From Patescibacteria group bacterium (GTDB lineage: Bacteria > Patescibacteriota > Patescibacteriia > Patescibacteriales > UBA12465), in contig JAQUHX010000005.1 in NCBI GenBank assembly GCA_028681575.1, forward strand, positions 1 to 47,161: a stretch of DNA of 47,161 bases, given 5' to 3'. The notes below the pieces were generated by a model. It was not told where the DNA came from. It saw only the letters and a list, made by a program, of their open reading frames with translations, and searched no databases. This document shows, in pieces, positions 16,110 to 24,981 of the stretch (its first letter is position 1; every line of letters starts with the position of its first letter). The position numbers were made by a program, and so were the translations under genes.

Positions 16110-18506
16110 ATGTTTTCTGATTTAGATTCCACCGCCAGTTCAAGGCCTAAGCCTGATGTTAAAACGCCAGTTGATGATTTAACTCCTCGAGTTTTAACTG
16201 AAGAGGTCCCTTTGCCTTTCTGGGAGAAAAATAAACGCAAAATTTTTATTGGTTTAGGCATTTTGCTTATTTTCGCCTTAGTTGTTTGGATTTCGGTAAA
16301 GATTTTAACGCCCCCTGAATCACCTGCCCAGCCAATAGTTATTGATCCGGGAATTGAAACCCCCTTAGAAGATGCAAGTAGCACGGAGATGCATTTGCCC
16401 ACCGATCAGGCGACAACAACTATTGATAATTGGGATCAATCTTTACTTTCTGGTGAGTTAGAAAAATATAATTTTCGAGATTTTTATCAGGCCCCAGAAG
16501 GAGTTCCGGAATTTTCTTTTGTTGATTATTCTTTGCCGCTTAATATAAAGATTGATGTTTTAAATTACTATGATCTTTCTCGTCGTCTCGAATTAGATCA
16601 ATATTTAGAAAATTTAAACAAAAATGGTTTTTCAGTTTTACAAAACCCCGAACCCAAAGAAATCTCTGATTTTTATGGAGCTTATTCTTGGTTGTCGACT
16701 AAAGGCATCCCTCTTCTAATCACTAGTGATTTCTTGCTTCACTATCACCAAAATACAATTAAACAAGTATTTAAAGACATCGAAGAGACAATTTTTTATA
16801 ATAACATTCACGAAATATCTCGCTCTCTTTACGAGCAAGCGCGTTATCGTTATGAAAATCGTTTGTCAGAAATTGGCAACATTAATGATCCAATTTTAGA
16901 GTCACAGCGTTTAGCAATGGCTTATTTTGCTGTTGCTCTGGAGCTTTTAGAGCCCAGAGCTGATCAAATTGACCCCGATAGTAAAAGTATGACTAAGTTT
17001 GGAGCCAGTGAAGCAAGTACTTTTTACTTTACAATTCTGCCATATTTACAAAAAGATGCTGCTCGGGAAGTGGAATTAATTCGTAATGGTCGAGAAAAAA
17101 CTAAATCGCCCGTTCTCTTGTATGAGCGCGATTATCGAGAATTTGAAATTCCGGCGGAGTATAGGCGAACCGAGAAATTAAAAAATTTCTATTTAGCAAG
17201 TCGTTGGCTTAATTCTGTTTTTCCTTTGTCTGTTAAAGATGAAAAATGTCCTAATTGTTTACTTGATAAAGATGACGCTCGAATTAGTTTAACAGCGGCC
17301 ACTTTTATTACTAAAGATTTTTCTAATGATCAAGAGTTAAAAAATCGCTGGGCTTTAGTTTATAAACTTTTGTCTTATTACCGGGGCTTGCGTGATGATT
17401 TAACCTATCGTCAATACGATGAAGCAATGCAGCATTTATTTGGTTCTGATTATGATCCAGCGGTCCTGTTTGCTTGGGAAAATGTTGATAGTGAAGCTAA
17501 TTTAGAAAAATTACGTCAGGAGCTCTTAGGTTTAAAGTTTAATCCATCTTTAGGCGCCCTAGATAAGGAAGAAAATAAGCCTCAATTAGGTTTTAAATTA
17601 TTAGCGGATTATTATTGGCCTAATGATTATATTTTTAAGCGCTTGAGTGGTTCAGAATCGGGCATTTTTACTGGAGAGGAAGGTTTTAGGAGTAACAATA
17701 ACAGAAGTAATGTTACTTTGTGTCGTGAGGGCGGCGGACGTTGCAACGGCAGCGGTTTGGATGTAATTGCACTTGTTACTGACAAGGTTGCTCTTTCTAC
17801 CCATTGGCAAATTAACTCACAATACGAAAAATACCCCGCCCAGTTAGCTAAACTCCAAAACGATTTGCAATCTTGGCCAGTTTGGCACGACACTAATTAC
17901 TGGTCTACCCTTGGGGCCATTGAAACAGTTTTTTCTACCAATAATAATCAAATGCAAATTTATGCCAGTACTCCTGCCTGGGCACAAAGACTAGTTGATA
18001 CGGCGTCTGGTTCCTGGGTTGATTTGCAGATTCCATTAGCCAGCCTTACACCAGCTGGTTTATCGGAAAACCGCAACGGCTTAAATACGGATGTTGTTTT
18101 AAATGATAATTTTTATATAGAGCCTAATTATTCTTTAATTAAAAAGATTATTGCCGATAACGAAATGATTAATGGATTATTTTTAGGAATGGGAATTAAT
18201 AAAAAGGTTCCTTCAGTAGGAGTTACCTTAAAAGACGAAAACATTAAGTTAAATCAAGTTGCTGAAATTATTAAAAAAGAATTGAATAATGAGGCTTTAA
18301 GCAGTAAAGATCAAGATTTTATCAGTTCTTTTGCTAAGCAATATAAATTAACTGAAGCGAATGATAATTCATTTGAGCTTAAGGTTGCTGATCATTCCTT
18401 AATTCAAAGCACTGGCATCAACCTAATGGCCTTAGTTTATGAGCTTAACTCTGGTAAGTATTTAGCGGTTGGTCCGGTTTTCCGTTATCAAGAAAGTCGC
18501 CGCTAA
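16110..18506 (+). CDS. DUF3160-type large surface-anchored protein
   Basis: 798 residues. A short cytoplasmic N-terminus (about 45 residues, Pro/Thr-rich) precedes one membrane helix (about 47-66: FIGLGILLIFALVVWISV) and a large extracytoplasmic domain. Segments such as YSWLSTKGIPLLITSDFLLHYHQ and the end LNSGKYLAVGPVFRYQE match my recollection of DUF3160, a family of unknown function. Tandem Cys pairs (CPNC near 390; two Cys in the CREGGGRC segment) may form disulfides. It overlaps nothing but follows mltG by 3 bp, so it belongs to the same envelope operon. No enzymatic motif is recognised. Confidence 0.75.
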   Translation: MFSDLDSTASSRPKPDVKTPVDDLTPRVLTEEVPLPFWEKNKRKIFIGLGILLIFALVVWISVKILTPPESPAQPIVIDPGIETPLEDASSTEMHLPTDQATTTIDNWDQSLLSGELEKYNFRDFYQAPEGVPEFSFVDYSLPLNIKIDVLNYYDLSRRLELDQYLENLNKNGFSVLQNPEPKEISDFYGAYSWLSTKGIPLLITSDFLLHYHQNTIKQVFKDIEETIFYNNIHEISRSLYEQARYRYENRLSEIGNINDPILESQRLAMAYFAVALELLEPRADQIDPDSKSMTKFGASEASTFYFTILPYLQKDAAREVELIRNGREKTKSPVLLYERDYREFEIPAEYRRTEKLKNFYLASRWLNSVFPLSVKDEKCPNCLLDKDDARISLTAATFITKDFSNDQELKNRWALVYKLLSYYRGLRDDLTYRQYDEAMQHLFGSDYDPAVLFAWENVDSEANLEKLRQELLGLKFNPSLGALDKEENKPQLGFKLLADYYWPNDYIFKRLSGSESGIFTGEEGFRSNNNRSNVTLCREGGGRCNGSGLDVIALVTDKVALSTHWQINSQYEKYPAQLAKLQNDLQSWPVWHDTNYWSTLGAIETVFSTNNNQMQIYASTPAWAQRLVDTASGSWVDLQIPLASLTPAGLSENRNGLNTDVVLNDNFYIEPNYSLIKKIIADNEMINGLFLGMGINKKVPSVGVTLKDENIKLNQVAEIIKKELNNEALSSKDQDFISSFAKQYKLTEANDNSFELKVADHSLIQSTGINLMALVYELNSGKYLAVGPVFRYQESRR

Positions 18507-18521
18507 GATTTATTGTTTAAT

Positions 18522-18554
18522 AAAAAAATAACGCTCCCTCAAGCGTTATTTTTT
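18522..18554. terminator. Bidirectional terminator
   Basis: AAAAAATAACGCT, short loop, AGCGTTATTTTTT, between the convergent DUF3160 gene and the membrane protein gene. Confidence 0.85.
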
Positions 18555-18567
18555 AGTAATGATTTTT

Positions 18568-20472
18568 TTAATTAAGCCTAAAGATATAAACTTCTTGATC
18601 GTCAGTTACCCAGGAATCAAGTGCTTTAAGGCGGGTTTCGCCAATTAATCGATCGCTTCGGTGCCAATAGCGGTTAATTACTAAATAAATTCTTTGCACC
18701 TTTGTTAATTTTTTTATATCCTCAATTACTTTTTCTTGGGGGCCCTCGTTAACCCAGCTTAAATAGTATTGATAAAGTGGGCCACCAGTCGGAATGGAGT
18801 AAAAAAAGACTGGACCGACTTCGGTTTCAAAATAATGGCCAAAACCAGAATCTTTTAGAGCGGCAACGCTTGTTTGCTGGTTAGCTAAAACCACATAATC
18901 ATTAGTACCAGCATCTTTATCAATTAGCCGGACTGCTTCTAAATCAGATTCGGAAACGCTGTAACCTCGAGAATTTACAAATAAGTCTTCTCGAGGATAG
19001 GAAAGATAAAGACTGCTGCTAATAATCAGGGTTCCAGCCAGAATAAAGGCAATTTTTCCTGGTAGTTTTTGTTCTCGTGCTTTTGAGGCTAGCTCGGCCA
19101 GAGCTGAAATAACCCAGGGGATTAGATAAAGGGCAATTATTAAAATTAAACGTTTTAGATAATCAGCTCTTTCGTAGTCAATTAAAAAATCAAAAGAGAG
19201 TGAAGCAGTTAGCATCCAAGCCCCAATTAAAGAGGCAATTGTTCTCCAGGTGGCTAATTTTTCATTTTCAAAATTTCGCCATTTAAAAGCTCCATAAACT
19301 GCTAAAGAAATGAAGGCTGGCCAAGTAAGAAAAGAAAAAAGATAGGGAAAATTTAAATAAAAAGCGCCAAGATTAGCTCCATGATTAGGCCAAAAAATTA
19401 AAGTGTTAAAGCCATTTAGAGAAAGGCGTAAATTTAAAAGCGATTGCCCACTGATTAGGGCAAAGGCAAGGGGGAGGGAAATTAAGCTGCCTAAAAAAAT
19501 AAAATTACGACCCCTTTTGTAAGTTTTTTTATTTTTTAAGGGGTAGCGATAATCAAGTTCTCTAAAAGCCCAAAAACTTAAAGCCGGTAAACCAGCAATT
19601 GGATGGATAGTAAAAGTGGCTAAACTTAAAAGAAGCGCTAAAAGGCGTTCTCCGGATAAAGAATAAAGCAAGCCTAGAAGTAAAAATAGATAAGCAAAGT
19701 TTTGAGGAGTGCTGACAATTAAAAAACTGAAAGGGAAGATAAGGATTAATATTCCGGCTATTAAAACTGAAGTTTTTCGGCCTCGATTAGCGCCCAGATT
19801 TTTAATCGCCCCTGGTAGTAATAGGGCGGCACTAATTGGTACTAAAAATTTATTTAGAATATAAATGCTGACGCTGCTCAATCGGGAGATAATAGTTACT
19901 AAGGAGTATTCTCCTAAATAAATAGGGGTTTTGGGCATAATAAACCCCTGGTTAATAATCTTTTCCATGCTTGCTTGATGGATAAAAGGATCAAAGCCGT
20001 AGCCCAGCTTATAAACTACCGCCGCAACGCTGAAGCTAAGAGCATAATGTGCTCCTAAAAGCCAGCCGTTGCGATTGTTTCGTTTAGCTCGAAACAATAA
20101 GGCTAGGAGGGAAAAAGTAGCAATTGCATAAGCGACAAAGAACCAGGGGGAACTTGTTTGCCAAGGGGAAATTAAAGCAGCTCCGCTGCGAGCGGCAATT
20201 AAAAATTTCCAAGCTGCCGTGCTGGCAATTAAAAAAGAGACTAATAAAATATAGTCAGTTTTTGTTTCTATCTCTCGGCTATTAGTTATAGATTCCCCCT
20301 TTTTTAAATAAGGGTGAATAAAATAAAAAGCTCCAGCACTAAAGAGCAAAGTTAGTAATACTCCTGACCAGTTAAGTTGGTAAAAAAAATAAATTAAACT
20401 GCCAAAAATCATCACTAAGCTCAGCCCGGCTAGAAAATATCTTTCAATGGTAATTGTTTTTTTGTTATCCAT
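18568..20472 (-). CDS. Polytopic membrane protein, putative GT-C glycosyltransferase
   Basis: About 634 residues with 12 or more membrane helices and a C-terminal extracytoplasmic domain (about the last 130 residues). The first large loop contains GYGFDPFIHQASMEKI, an acidic-aromatic-His motif like those in GT-C type enzymes that use polyprenyl-linked sugars. The C-terminal part reads like the soluble domain of such enzymes (SESDLEAVRLIDKD, VYIFRL). The start chosen is ATG at 20472 (MDNKK), not the TTG at 20508, which lies in the presumed promoter region. It is divergent from a second GT-C-like gene across a short shared regulatory region. Confidence 0.7.
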   Translation of the reverse strand: MDNKKTITIERYFLAGLSLVMIFGSLIYFFYQLNWSGVLLTLLFSAGAFYFIHPYLKKGESITNSREIETKTDYILLVSFLIASTAAWKFLIAARSGAALISPWQTSSPWFFVAYAIATFSLLALLFRAKRNNRNGWLLGAHYALSFSVAAVVYKLGYGFDPFIHQASMEKIINQGFIMPKTPIYLGEYSLVTIISRLSSVSIYILNKFLVPISAALLLPGAIKNLGANRGRKTSVLIAGILILIFPFSFLIVSTPQNFAYLFLLLGLLYSLSGERLLALLLSLATFTIHPIAGLPALSFWAFRELDYRYPLKNKKTYKRGRNFIFLGSLISLPLAFALISGQSLLNLRLSLNGFNTLIFWPNHGANLGAFYLNFPYLFSFLTWPAFISLAVYGAFKWRNFENEKLATWRTIASLIGAWMLTASLSFDFLIDYERADYLKRLILIIALYLIPWVISALAELASKAREQKLPGKIAFILAGTLIISSSLYLSYPREDLFVNSRGYSVSESDLEAVRLIDKDAGTNDYVVLANQQTSVAALKDSGFGHYFETEVGPVFFYSIPTGGPLYQYYLSWVNEGPQEKVIEDIKKLTKVQRIYLVINRYWHRSDRLIGETRLKALDSWVTDDQEVYIFRLN

Positions 20473-20502
20473 AAAGGAAAAATAGAAGTCTACAGCTAAA
20501 TA

Positions 20503-20518
20503 TAGCAAATTCTTGCTA
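20503..20518. promoter_or_regulatory. Inverted repeat in a shared divergent promoter
   Basis: TAGCAA-ATTC-TTGCTA lies between two divergent membrane glycosyltransferase-like genes and overlaps a TTGCTA -35-like box. It could be an operator controlling both. Confidence 0.4.
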
Positions 20519-20549
20519 AAAAGGGTATTTTTCTATAAGATTTGAGGGT

Positions 20550-22310
20550 ATGAATCGTCGACTAAAATTATCAAATCCTTATTTTATTACTACTTTGCTT
20601 GTGGCGATTGCTTTTTTTGTAAGCACAGCTTATTTTAATTTTAGCACTCAGCACCAGGATTTAGTCAAGTGGAATTCTCCTGACGAAACAGCTAATTATT
20701 TCTTTTCTCATCGTTTAGCAAGCGAAGGAGTGCTTGCTCAGTTTGAAGAGGCAAACGTGCTCGCTTCTGATTTGGTGATGCCTCGAAGTATGCGTAGTGA
20801 TGGTGGCTGGTTAAAGCCAGTTAGCTTTTTAGGCTTAATTTTATTGTATGGTTATTTGGGGGCTTGGATTAGCCCAGTGATTATCCCTTATTTAACGCCT
20901 TTTTTTGGTGCTCTGGGGATTATCTTTTTTTTCCTTTTTTTACGACGCCTTTTTTCTGAGCGCATCGCCGCCGTTTCCGCGGCTTTATTAGCGGTTTTCC
21001 CAGTCTACTTTTATTATTCGCTGCGTAGCATGTTTCATAATGTTCTGTTTTTGGTAATGTTAATTATTGGTGCTTATTTTTTGGCAGCAGCTCTTAATCG
21101 TCGTTTTAAGCCAATTAAACAAAATTTTTTTAAAGATTGTCCGCGCGCCCTTACAATTAAAGGCTCTTTGCTGGTGATTTTTTCGGGTTTCTTTTTTGGT
21201 TGGGCGATTGCTGTTAGAACCTCAGAAATAATTTGGCTTTTGCCACTTTTGGGTTTAGTTGCTCTTTTCTACTGGCGCCGTCTCGGTTTCAGCCGGATTC
21301 TGCTTTTTTTAGTTGGGCTCTTTTTTGCGCTTTTGCCCACCCTTTATTATAATCAGTTGCTCTATAATTCTCCGTTTTACGGCGGCTATAACGAGATGAA
21401 TCGTTCTTTAGAAACCATTTCTGCTGCTGGGAGTGATTTTGTTTTTCAGTCAACCGAATCATTTAAAAGCGCTTTTTATTCTTTAGCGACAACGGTTAAG
21501 GAGACGGTTTTTTATTTTGGCTTCAAGCCGCGGCAGTCTTTAGATATGTTCAACTATTATGTAGTTGAAATGTTTCCCTGGTTAACAGTGTTTACTCCTC
21601 TTGGATTTTTAATTTTGCTCCTCTTAAATTTAAGAAAGCCGGCTAAAAAATATTTGGTTTATCTTTTGAGCTGGATTCTCTTATCGCTCGTTTTGGTTTT
21701 GTATTATGGTTCTTGGCGCTTTACTGACAATCCCAACGCCGCCAGTCATACCATTGGTAATTCCTATACTCGTTATTGGTTACCGATTTATTTAATGGCT
21801 TTGCCTTTGGTTGCCTTAACCTGGGAATTAATTGCTCGAGGAGTATTCTATTTTTGGCGCCGTCACCGAGCTTATCGTTATTTGGTTTCTGGTTTTGTAG
21901 CCTTAATCTATTTAATAGTTGCTTTTCAATCTTTTAATTTCTTAATTTTTTCTGGCGAAGAAAGCCTTAGCAATTTGTCATACAATATGAGCGCTGATCG
22001 TCAGATTGGACGCACAGTTTTAGCCTTGACTCCGCCGGAAGCAATTATTTTAACCCAGTATCATGATAAGGTTTTATTTCCGGAAAGACGGGTGATTATG
22101 GGCTTGATGCATGAACCGCCTTATTATCCTTTTTTAAAAAAATTACTTAATCATTATCCTGTTTATTATTTAAACTTCACCTATCCAGAAATTGATTTAA
22201 ATTATTTAAATACCAGTCGTTTGCCAGATTTTGGTCTGCAATTAGAAGCGCAGAAATTTATTGGTCGCGATTTTACTCTTTATCAAGTAAAAACTTTAAG
22301 CAATGAATAA
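20550..22310 (+). CDS. Polytopic glycosyltransferase, PMT/ArnT-like (GT-C)
   Basis: 586 residues, around 11-12 membrane helices. The first extracytoplasmic loop carries SPDETANYFF (Asp-Glu near 45-46), the acidic pair that acts as catalytic/metal site in protein-mannosyltransferase and ArnT-like enzymes. The C-terminal part after the last helix (about 470-586) is soluble and extracytoplasmic. The probable reaction is transfer of a sugar from a polyprenyl-phosphate donor to a glycan or protein at the outer face; donor and acceptor are unknown. The 3' end overlaps the miaB start by 8 bp, so miaB is probably cotranscribed. Confidence 0.8.
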   Translation: MNRRLKLSNPYFITTLLVAIAFFVSTAYFNFSTQHQDLVKWNSPDETANYFFSHRLASEGVLAQFEEANVLASDLVMPRSMRSDGGWLKPVSFLGLILLYGYLGAWISPVIIPYLTPFFGALGIIFFFLFLRRLFSERIAAVSAALLAVFPVYFYYSLRSMFHNVLFLVMLIIGAYFLAAALNRRFKPIKQNFFKDCPRALTIKGSLLVIFSGFFFGWAIAVRTSEIIWLLPLLGLVALFYWRRLGFSRILLFLVGLFFALLPTLYYNQLLYNSPFYGGYNEMNRSLETISAAGSDFVFQSTESFKSAFYSLATTVKETVFYFGFKPRQSLDMFNYYVVEMFPWLTVFTPLGFLILLLLNLRKPAKKYLVYLLSWILLSLVLVLYYGSWRFTDNPNAASHTIGNSYTRYWLPIYLMALPLVALTWELIARGVFYFWRRHRAYRYLVSGFVALIYLIVAFQSFNFLIFSGEESLSNLSYNMSADRQIGRTVLALTPPEAIILTQYHDKVLFPERRVIMGLMHEPPYYPFLKKLLNHYPVYYLNFTYPEIDLNYLNTSRLPDFGLQLEAQKFIGRDFTLYQVKTLSNE

Positions 22311-23637
22311 AAATACTTACCATTTAGTTACCCTTGGCTGCCAAATGAATAAAGCTGATAGCGAGCGTTTAGCTTCTTATTTGGATCAGGCCGGTTATAT
22401 TGAAACTAAGCAGCCAGAAACCGCCCACTTAGTTATTTTTGTTACCTGTGGTATTCGTCAATCTGCCGAAGACCGAGTTTATGGTCGCGTTAATCAGCTG
22501 CGAAAGAAAAATCCTCAAGCCTTAATTGTTATTACGGGCTGTCTAGCTTATCGTCCTGATGTTAAGCGCCGCCTAAAGGGACAAGTGGACTTGTTTATGA
22601 ATATCAACTATTTGCCGAGACTAGTGGAATTATTAGCAGCAAAGAATAATCCAGATAAGGTGGATGTTGGCAAATTTTATGAAGCGGAGCGCCAGGAGAA
22701 CGGGGAAGAGTATTTAAAGATTCCTGCTCGTTATGAAAGTACTTATCGGGCCTACGTTCCTATCGGCAACGGCTGTAATAATTTTTGTTCTTATTGCGTT
22801 GTTCCTTACGCTCGGGGTCGTGAAGTTTATCGTCCGGCAAGTGAAATTCTGGACGAGGTAAAGAAACTTTTGAAAATGGGCTATAAGGAAATAAACTTAA
22901 TTGCACAAAATGTAAATAGTTACCATAGTCTTGACTATGATTTCCCTCGCCTTTTAAAGGAGGTGGCTGACTTTCCCGGAACTTTTTGGGTTCGCTTCTC
23001 CTCCAGCCACCCCAAAGATTTAAGCCTCGATTTAATTAAAGTAATTGCTACTTCTGAAAAGGTTGTTAACCACTTGCACTTAGCAGTTCAATCGGGTGAT
23101 GATGAAATTTTAAAGGCTATGAACCGTAAATATACGGTTGCGCATTTTAAAGATTTAATTTCTCGTTTGCGAGCGGCTCGCCCAGAGATAGCAATTACTA
23201 CTGATGTTATTGTTGGTTTTCCGGGCGAAAGCGAGGCGCAGTTTAATAATACTCTTAAATTATTTACTGAATTGAATTTTGATTTAGCCTATATCTCTCG
23301 TTATAGTCCGCGGCCAGGAACGGCTTCTTGGAAAATGGTCGATAGTGTTTCTTCTCTTGAGAAGAAACGGCGAGAAAATATTTTAAATGCTCATTTGATA
23401 GCTACCAGTTTAGCTGCCAACCAAGAGAAAGTCGGTAAAGAATTAATTGTTTTAGTTGATGGTCAAAATAAAAGCGGTCTTTATTACGGGAAAAGTGCTG
23501 ATTATCGAACTGTCTTTTTTGAAGCTCTTTCTAAAAAAACTAATTTAATCGGTTCTTTTGTTTCTGTATTAATAAAAGAGGCTCGACCTTTTGGGCTAAA
23601 TGGGGTTTTAAGTGAAGACTCTAAAGTTTCTGTCTAA
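22303..23637 (+). CDS. miaB: tRNA-2-methylthio-N6-dimethylallyladenosine synthase MiaB
   Basis: 444 residues. Radical-SAM methylthiotransferase that adds the 2-methylthio group to i6A37 in tRNAs. The N-terminal domain supplies three Cys for the auxiliary cluster (TLGCQMNKAD, FVTCGIRQSA, ITGCLAYR). The radical-SAM cluster is CNNFCSYC in a GNGCNNFCSYCVVPYARG context, followed by NVNSY and FSSSHPKDL, and a C-terminal TRAM domain (about 375-440). It acts after MiaA, encoded just downstream beyond a short intergenic RNA candidate. The start overlaps the preceding glycosyltransferase gene. Confidence 0.97.
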   Translation: MNKNTYHLVTLGCQMNKADSERLASYLDQAGYIETKQPETAHLVIFVTCGIRQSAEDRVYGRVNQLRKKNPQALIVITGCLAYRPDVKRRLKGQVDLFMNINYLPRLVELLAAKNNPDKVDVGKFYEAERQENGEEYLKIPARYESTYRAYVPIGNGCNNFCSYCVVPYARGREVYRPASEILDEVKKLLKMGYKEINLIAQNVNSYHSLDYDFPRLLKEVADFPGTFWVRFSSSHPKDLSLDLIKVIATSEKVVNHLHLAVQSGDDEILKAMNRKYTVAHFKDLISRLRAARPEIAITTDVIVGFPGESEAQFNNTLKLFTELNFDLAYISRYSPRPGTASWKMVDSVSSLEKKRRENILNAHLIATSLAANQEKVGKELIVLVDGQNKSGLYYGKSADYRTVFFEALSKKTNLIGSFVSVLIKEARPFGLNGVLSEDSKVSV

Positions 23638-23648
23638 AAAATTAGTAC

Positions 23649-23689
23649 AAAAAAAGGAGGAGAATTCAAATTACTTGAATATCTCCCCC
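23649..23689 (-). terminator. Terminator of the candidate small RNA
   Basis: On the minus strand a 13-15 bp stem closed by a 5-nt loop, followed by TTTTTTT. It points away from both miaB and miaA, so it only makes sense for a minus-strand RNA. Confidence 0.75.
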
Positions 23690-23849
23690 TAAAGCAGGCG
23701 CCTGATTTTATGGCAAAATGTATTTGTTGGCGCTGCTTTTCACCGCTAGCGGCGAATGGATTGTCTTTTTTTGACGTTTTATCTCCCCTTGACGTAGGAG
23801 GATACGCCCAGATAACCATAAAACAATCAAAGACAACCCTATTTTACTG
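23649..23849 (-). ncRNA. Candidate structured small RNA between miaB and miaA
   Basis: A minus-strand transcription unit with its own promoter and terminator but no convincing ORF. The promoter (TTGACA, 17 bp, TAAAAT with upstream TGC) predicts a start near 23849. Reading the minus strand: GGTTGTCTTT pairs with AAAGACAATCC to close a domain containing GTTTTAT/ATAAAAC and CGTA/TACG stems; next comes a hairpin TTCGCCGC-TA-GCGGTGAA; next AAAGCAGCGCC pairs with GGCGCCTGCTTT, with ATTTT/AAAAT inside. The last is a terminator hairpin (GGGGGAGATATTCAA / TTGAATTCTCCTCC) and seven Ts. Length is about 200 nt. I do not see the conserved cores of tmRNA, RNase P RNA or SRP RNA. A diverged 6S RNA cannot be excluded. 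Confidence 0.65.
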
Positions 23850-23855
23850 TCATCT

Positions 23856-23884
23856 ATTTTAGCATTCTTATAAAAATATGTCAA
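23856..23884 (-). promoter_or_regulatory. Strong promoter driving the candidate small RNA
   Basis: TTGACA (23884-23879), 17-bp spacer, TAAAAT (23861-23856) with TGC upstream of the -10. The -35 lies within the first codons of miaA on the opposite strand. Confidence 0.75.
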
Positions 23885-24810
23885 CACAGCTTAAAAAACC
23901 AAAAGTTTTAGTAATCGTTGGTCCAACTGCTTCTGGGAAAACCGCCTTAGGAGTGAAGCTGGCGGCTCATTTTGCTGGCGAAATTGTTTCGGCTGATAGT
24001 CGTCAGGTTTTTCGAGGTTTAGACATCGGCACCGGTAAAGATTTGGCTGAATATGTTCTTGCTGGACGAACCATCCCTTTTCATTTAATTGATGTCTGTG
24101 AGCCAATGGAAGAGTATAATCTGGCTCGGTACCAAAAGGAAGCTTTAGAAGCAATAGAAAAAATTATTAGTAAAGGGAACTTACCCCTGCTGGTTGGCGG
24201 CTCTGGTCTTTATTTGCAAGCGGTTGTTGATGGTTATGTTTTGTCCTCAGTTACTCCTGATCAGGATGAGCGCGTTCAGTTAGAAAAGTTAAGTGTTTCC
24301 GAGCTTTATGAAAAACTGCATTTATTAAAACCTGATTTTGCCGAGCGTTTGAATAATAGCGATCGTCAGAATGCTCGGCGGCTAGTTCGTTATTTGGAGA
24401 TTTCTAAAAATCAACAGAGCCTTATTCCAAAGACGGAAAAACCAGCTTATGATTTTTTAATTCTTAGTTTAAATCCCGATGATCAAACAATGCGTTCTCG
24501 AATTGAGAAACGCTTAGTTAATCGTTTAGAAAAAGAGGGCTTAGTGGCTGAAGTGGAACGACTTCTTGATGCTGGTGTTACTTTGGCACGTTTAAACTCC
24601 CTCGGCTTAGAGTATCGTTATTTGGCTTGGTATTTACAGGATAAAATTGATTACGAGACAATGGTTAATCAGTTAAGTACGGCAATTTATCGTTTTGCTA
24701 AGCGTCAAAAAACTTGGTTTAAGCGTTGGGTCAAGCAGGGACGGGAAATTATTGAAGTGAGCGATGAAGAAGAAGCAATGGCGATTGTTAAGCGGTGGCT
24801 TAAAAATTAA
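23878..24810 (+). CDS. miaA: tRNA dimethylallyltransferase MiaA
   Basis: 310 residues. Transfers dimethylallyl to A37 of tRNAs reading UNN codons, the step before MiaB. The P-loop is GPTASGKTAL near the N-terminus, followed by the conserved SADSRQVFRGLDIGTGK, then HLIDVCEP, PLLVGGSGLYLQAVVDG and, near the end, RFAKRQKTWFKRW. Length is normal. The ATG has the AAAAATATG context and overlaps the -35 of the divergent small-RNA promoter, so transcription of the two may interfere. Confidence 0.97.
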   Translation: MSTQLKKPKVLVIVGPTASGKTALGVKLAAHFAGEIVSADSRQVFRGLDIGTGKDLAEYVLAGRTIPFHLIDVCEPMEEYNLARYQKEALEAIEKIISKGNLPLLVGGSGLYLQAVVDGYVLSSVTPDQDERVQLEKLSVSELYEKLHLLKPDFAERLNNSDRQNARRLVRYLEISKNQQSLIPKTEKPAYDFLILSLNPDDQTMRSRIEKRLVNRLEKEGLVAEVERLLDAGVTLARLNSLGLEYRYLAWYLQDKIDYETMVNQLSTAIYRFAKRQKTWFKRWVKQGREIIEVSDEEEAMAIVKRWLKN

Positions 24811-24818
24811 AATTAGTT

Positions 24819-24846
24819 TTGACAAAATTTGTTAAAATGATATAAC
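24819..24846 (+). promoter_or_regulatory. Promoter with a long leader
   Basis: TTGACA, 16-bp spacer, TATAAC. The predicted start near 24853 leaves a leader of about 128 nt before the ATG at 24982, unlike the very short leaders elsewhere in this window. Confidence 0.7.
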
Positions 24847-24874
24847 AGTAAGCTAAAGAACTTTAACAATGGAT

Positions 24875-24932
24875 AGTGGTTACAGCTAGAAGATAGTTAT
24901 TTTTTAATAATGGTTTTCTAGCTGTGACTACA
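24875..24932 (+). other. Long 5'-leader hairpin upstream of a hypothetical gene
   Basis: AGTGGTTACAGCTAGAA pairs with TTCTAGCTGTGACTAC (G-U pairs included), giving about 16-17 bp. An inner TTATT/AATAA helix closes the loop. The hairpin is not followed by a T run, so it is a leader structure rather than a terminator. Confidence 0.6.
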
Positions 24933-24981
24933 AAAGGACAGTGCCAACTCAGGAAGAGTAATTTTTAAAAAAAATCATAGG

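Noticed and set aside
16103-16402. ORF on the minus strand opposite the DUF3160 gene
   Set aside because: Shadow frame of a well-supported gene; composition not protein-like.
23634-23819. 61-residue minus-strand ORF in the miaB-miaA gap
   Set aside because: It overlaps the structured RNA candidate, lacks a sensible start signal and has low-complexity composition.
23649-23849. Small-RNA candidate as tmRNA, RNase P or SRP RNA
   Set aside because: No tRNA-like ends, no RNase P core (GAGGAAAGUC) and no SRP GGAA-loop domain could be found.
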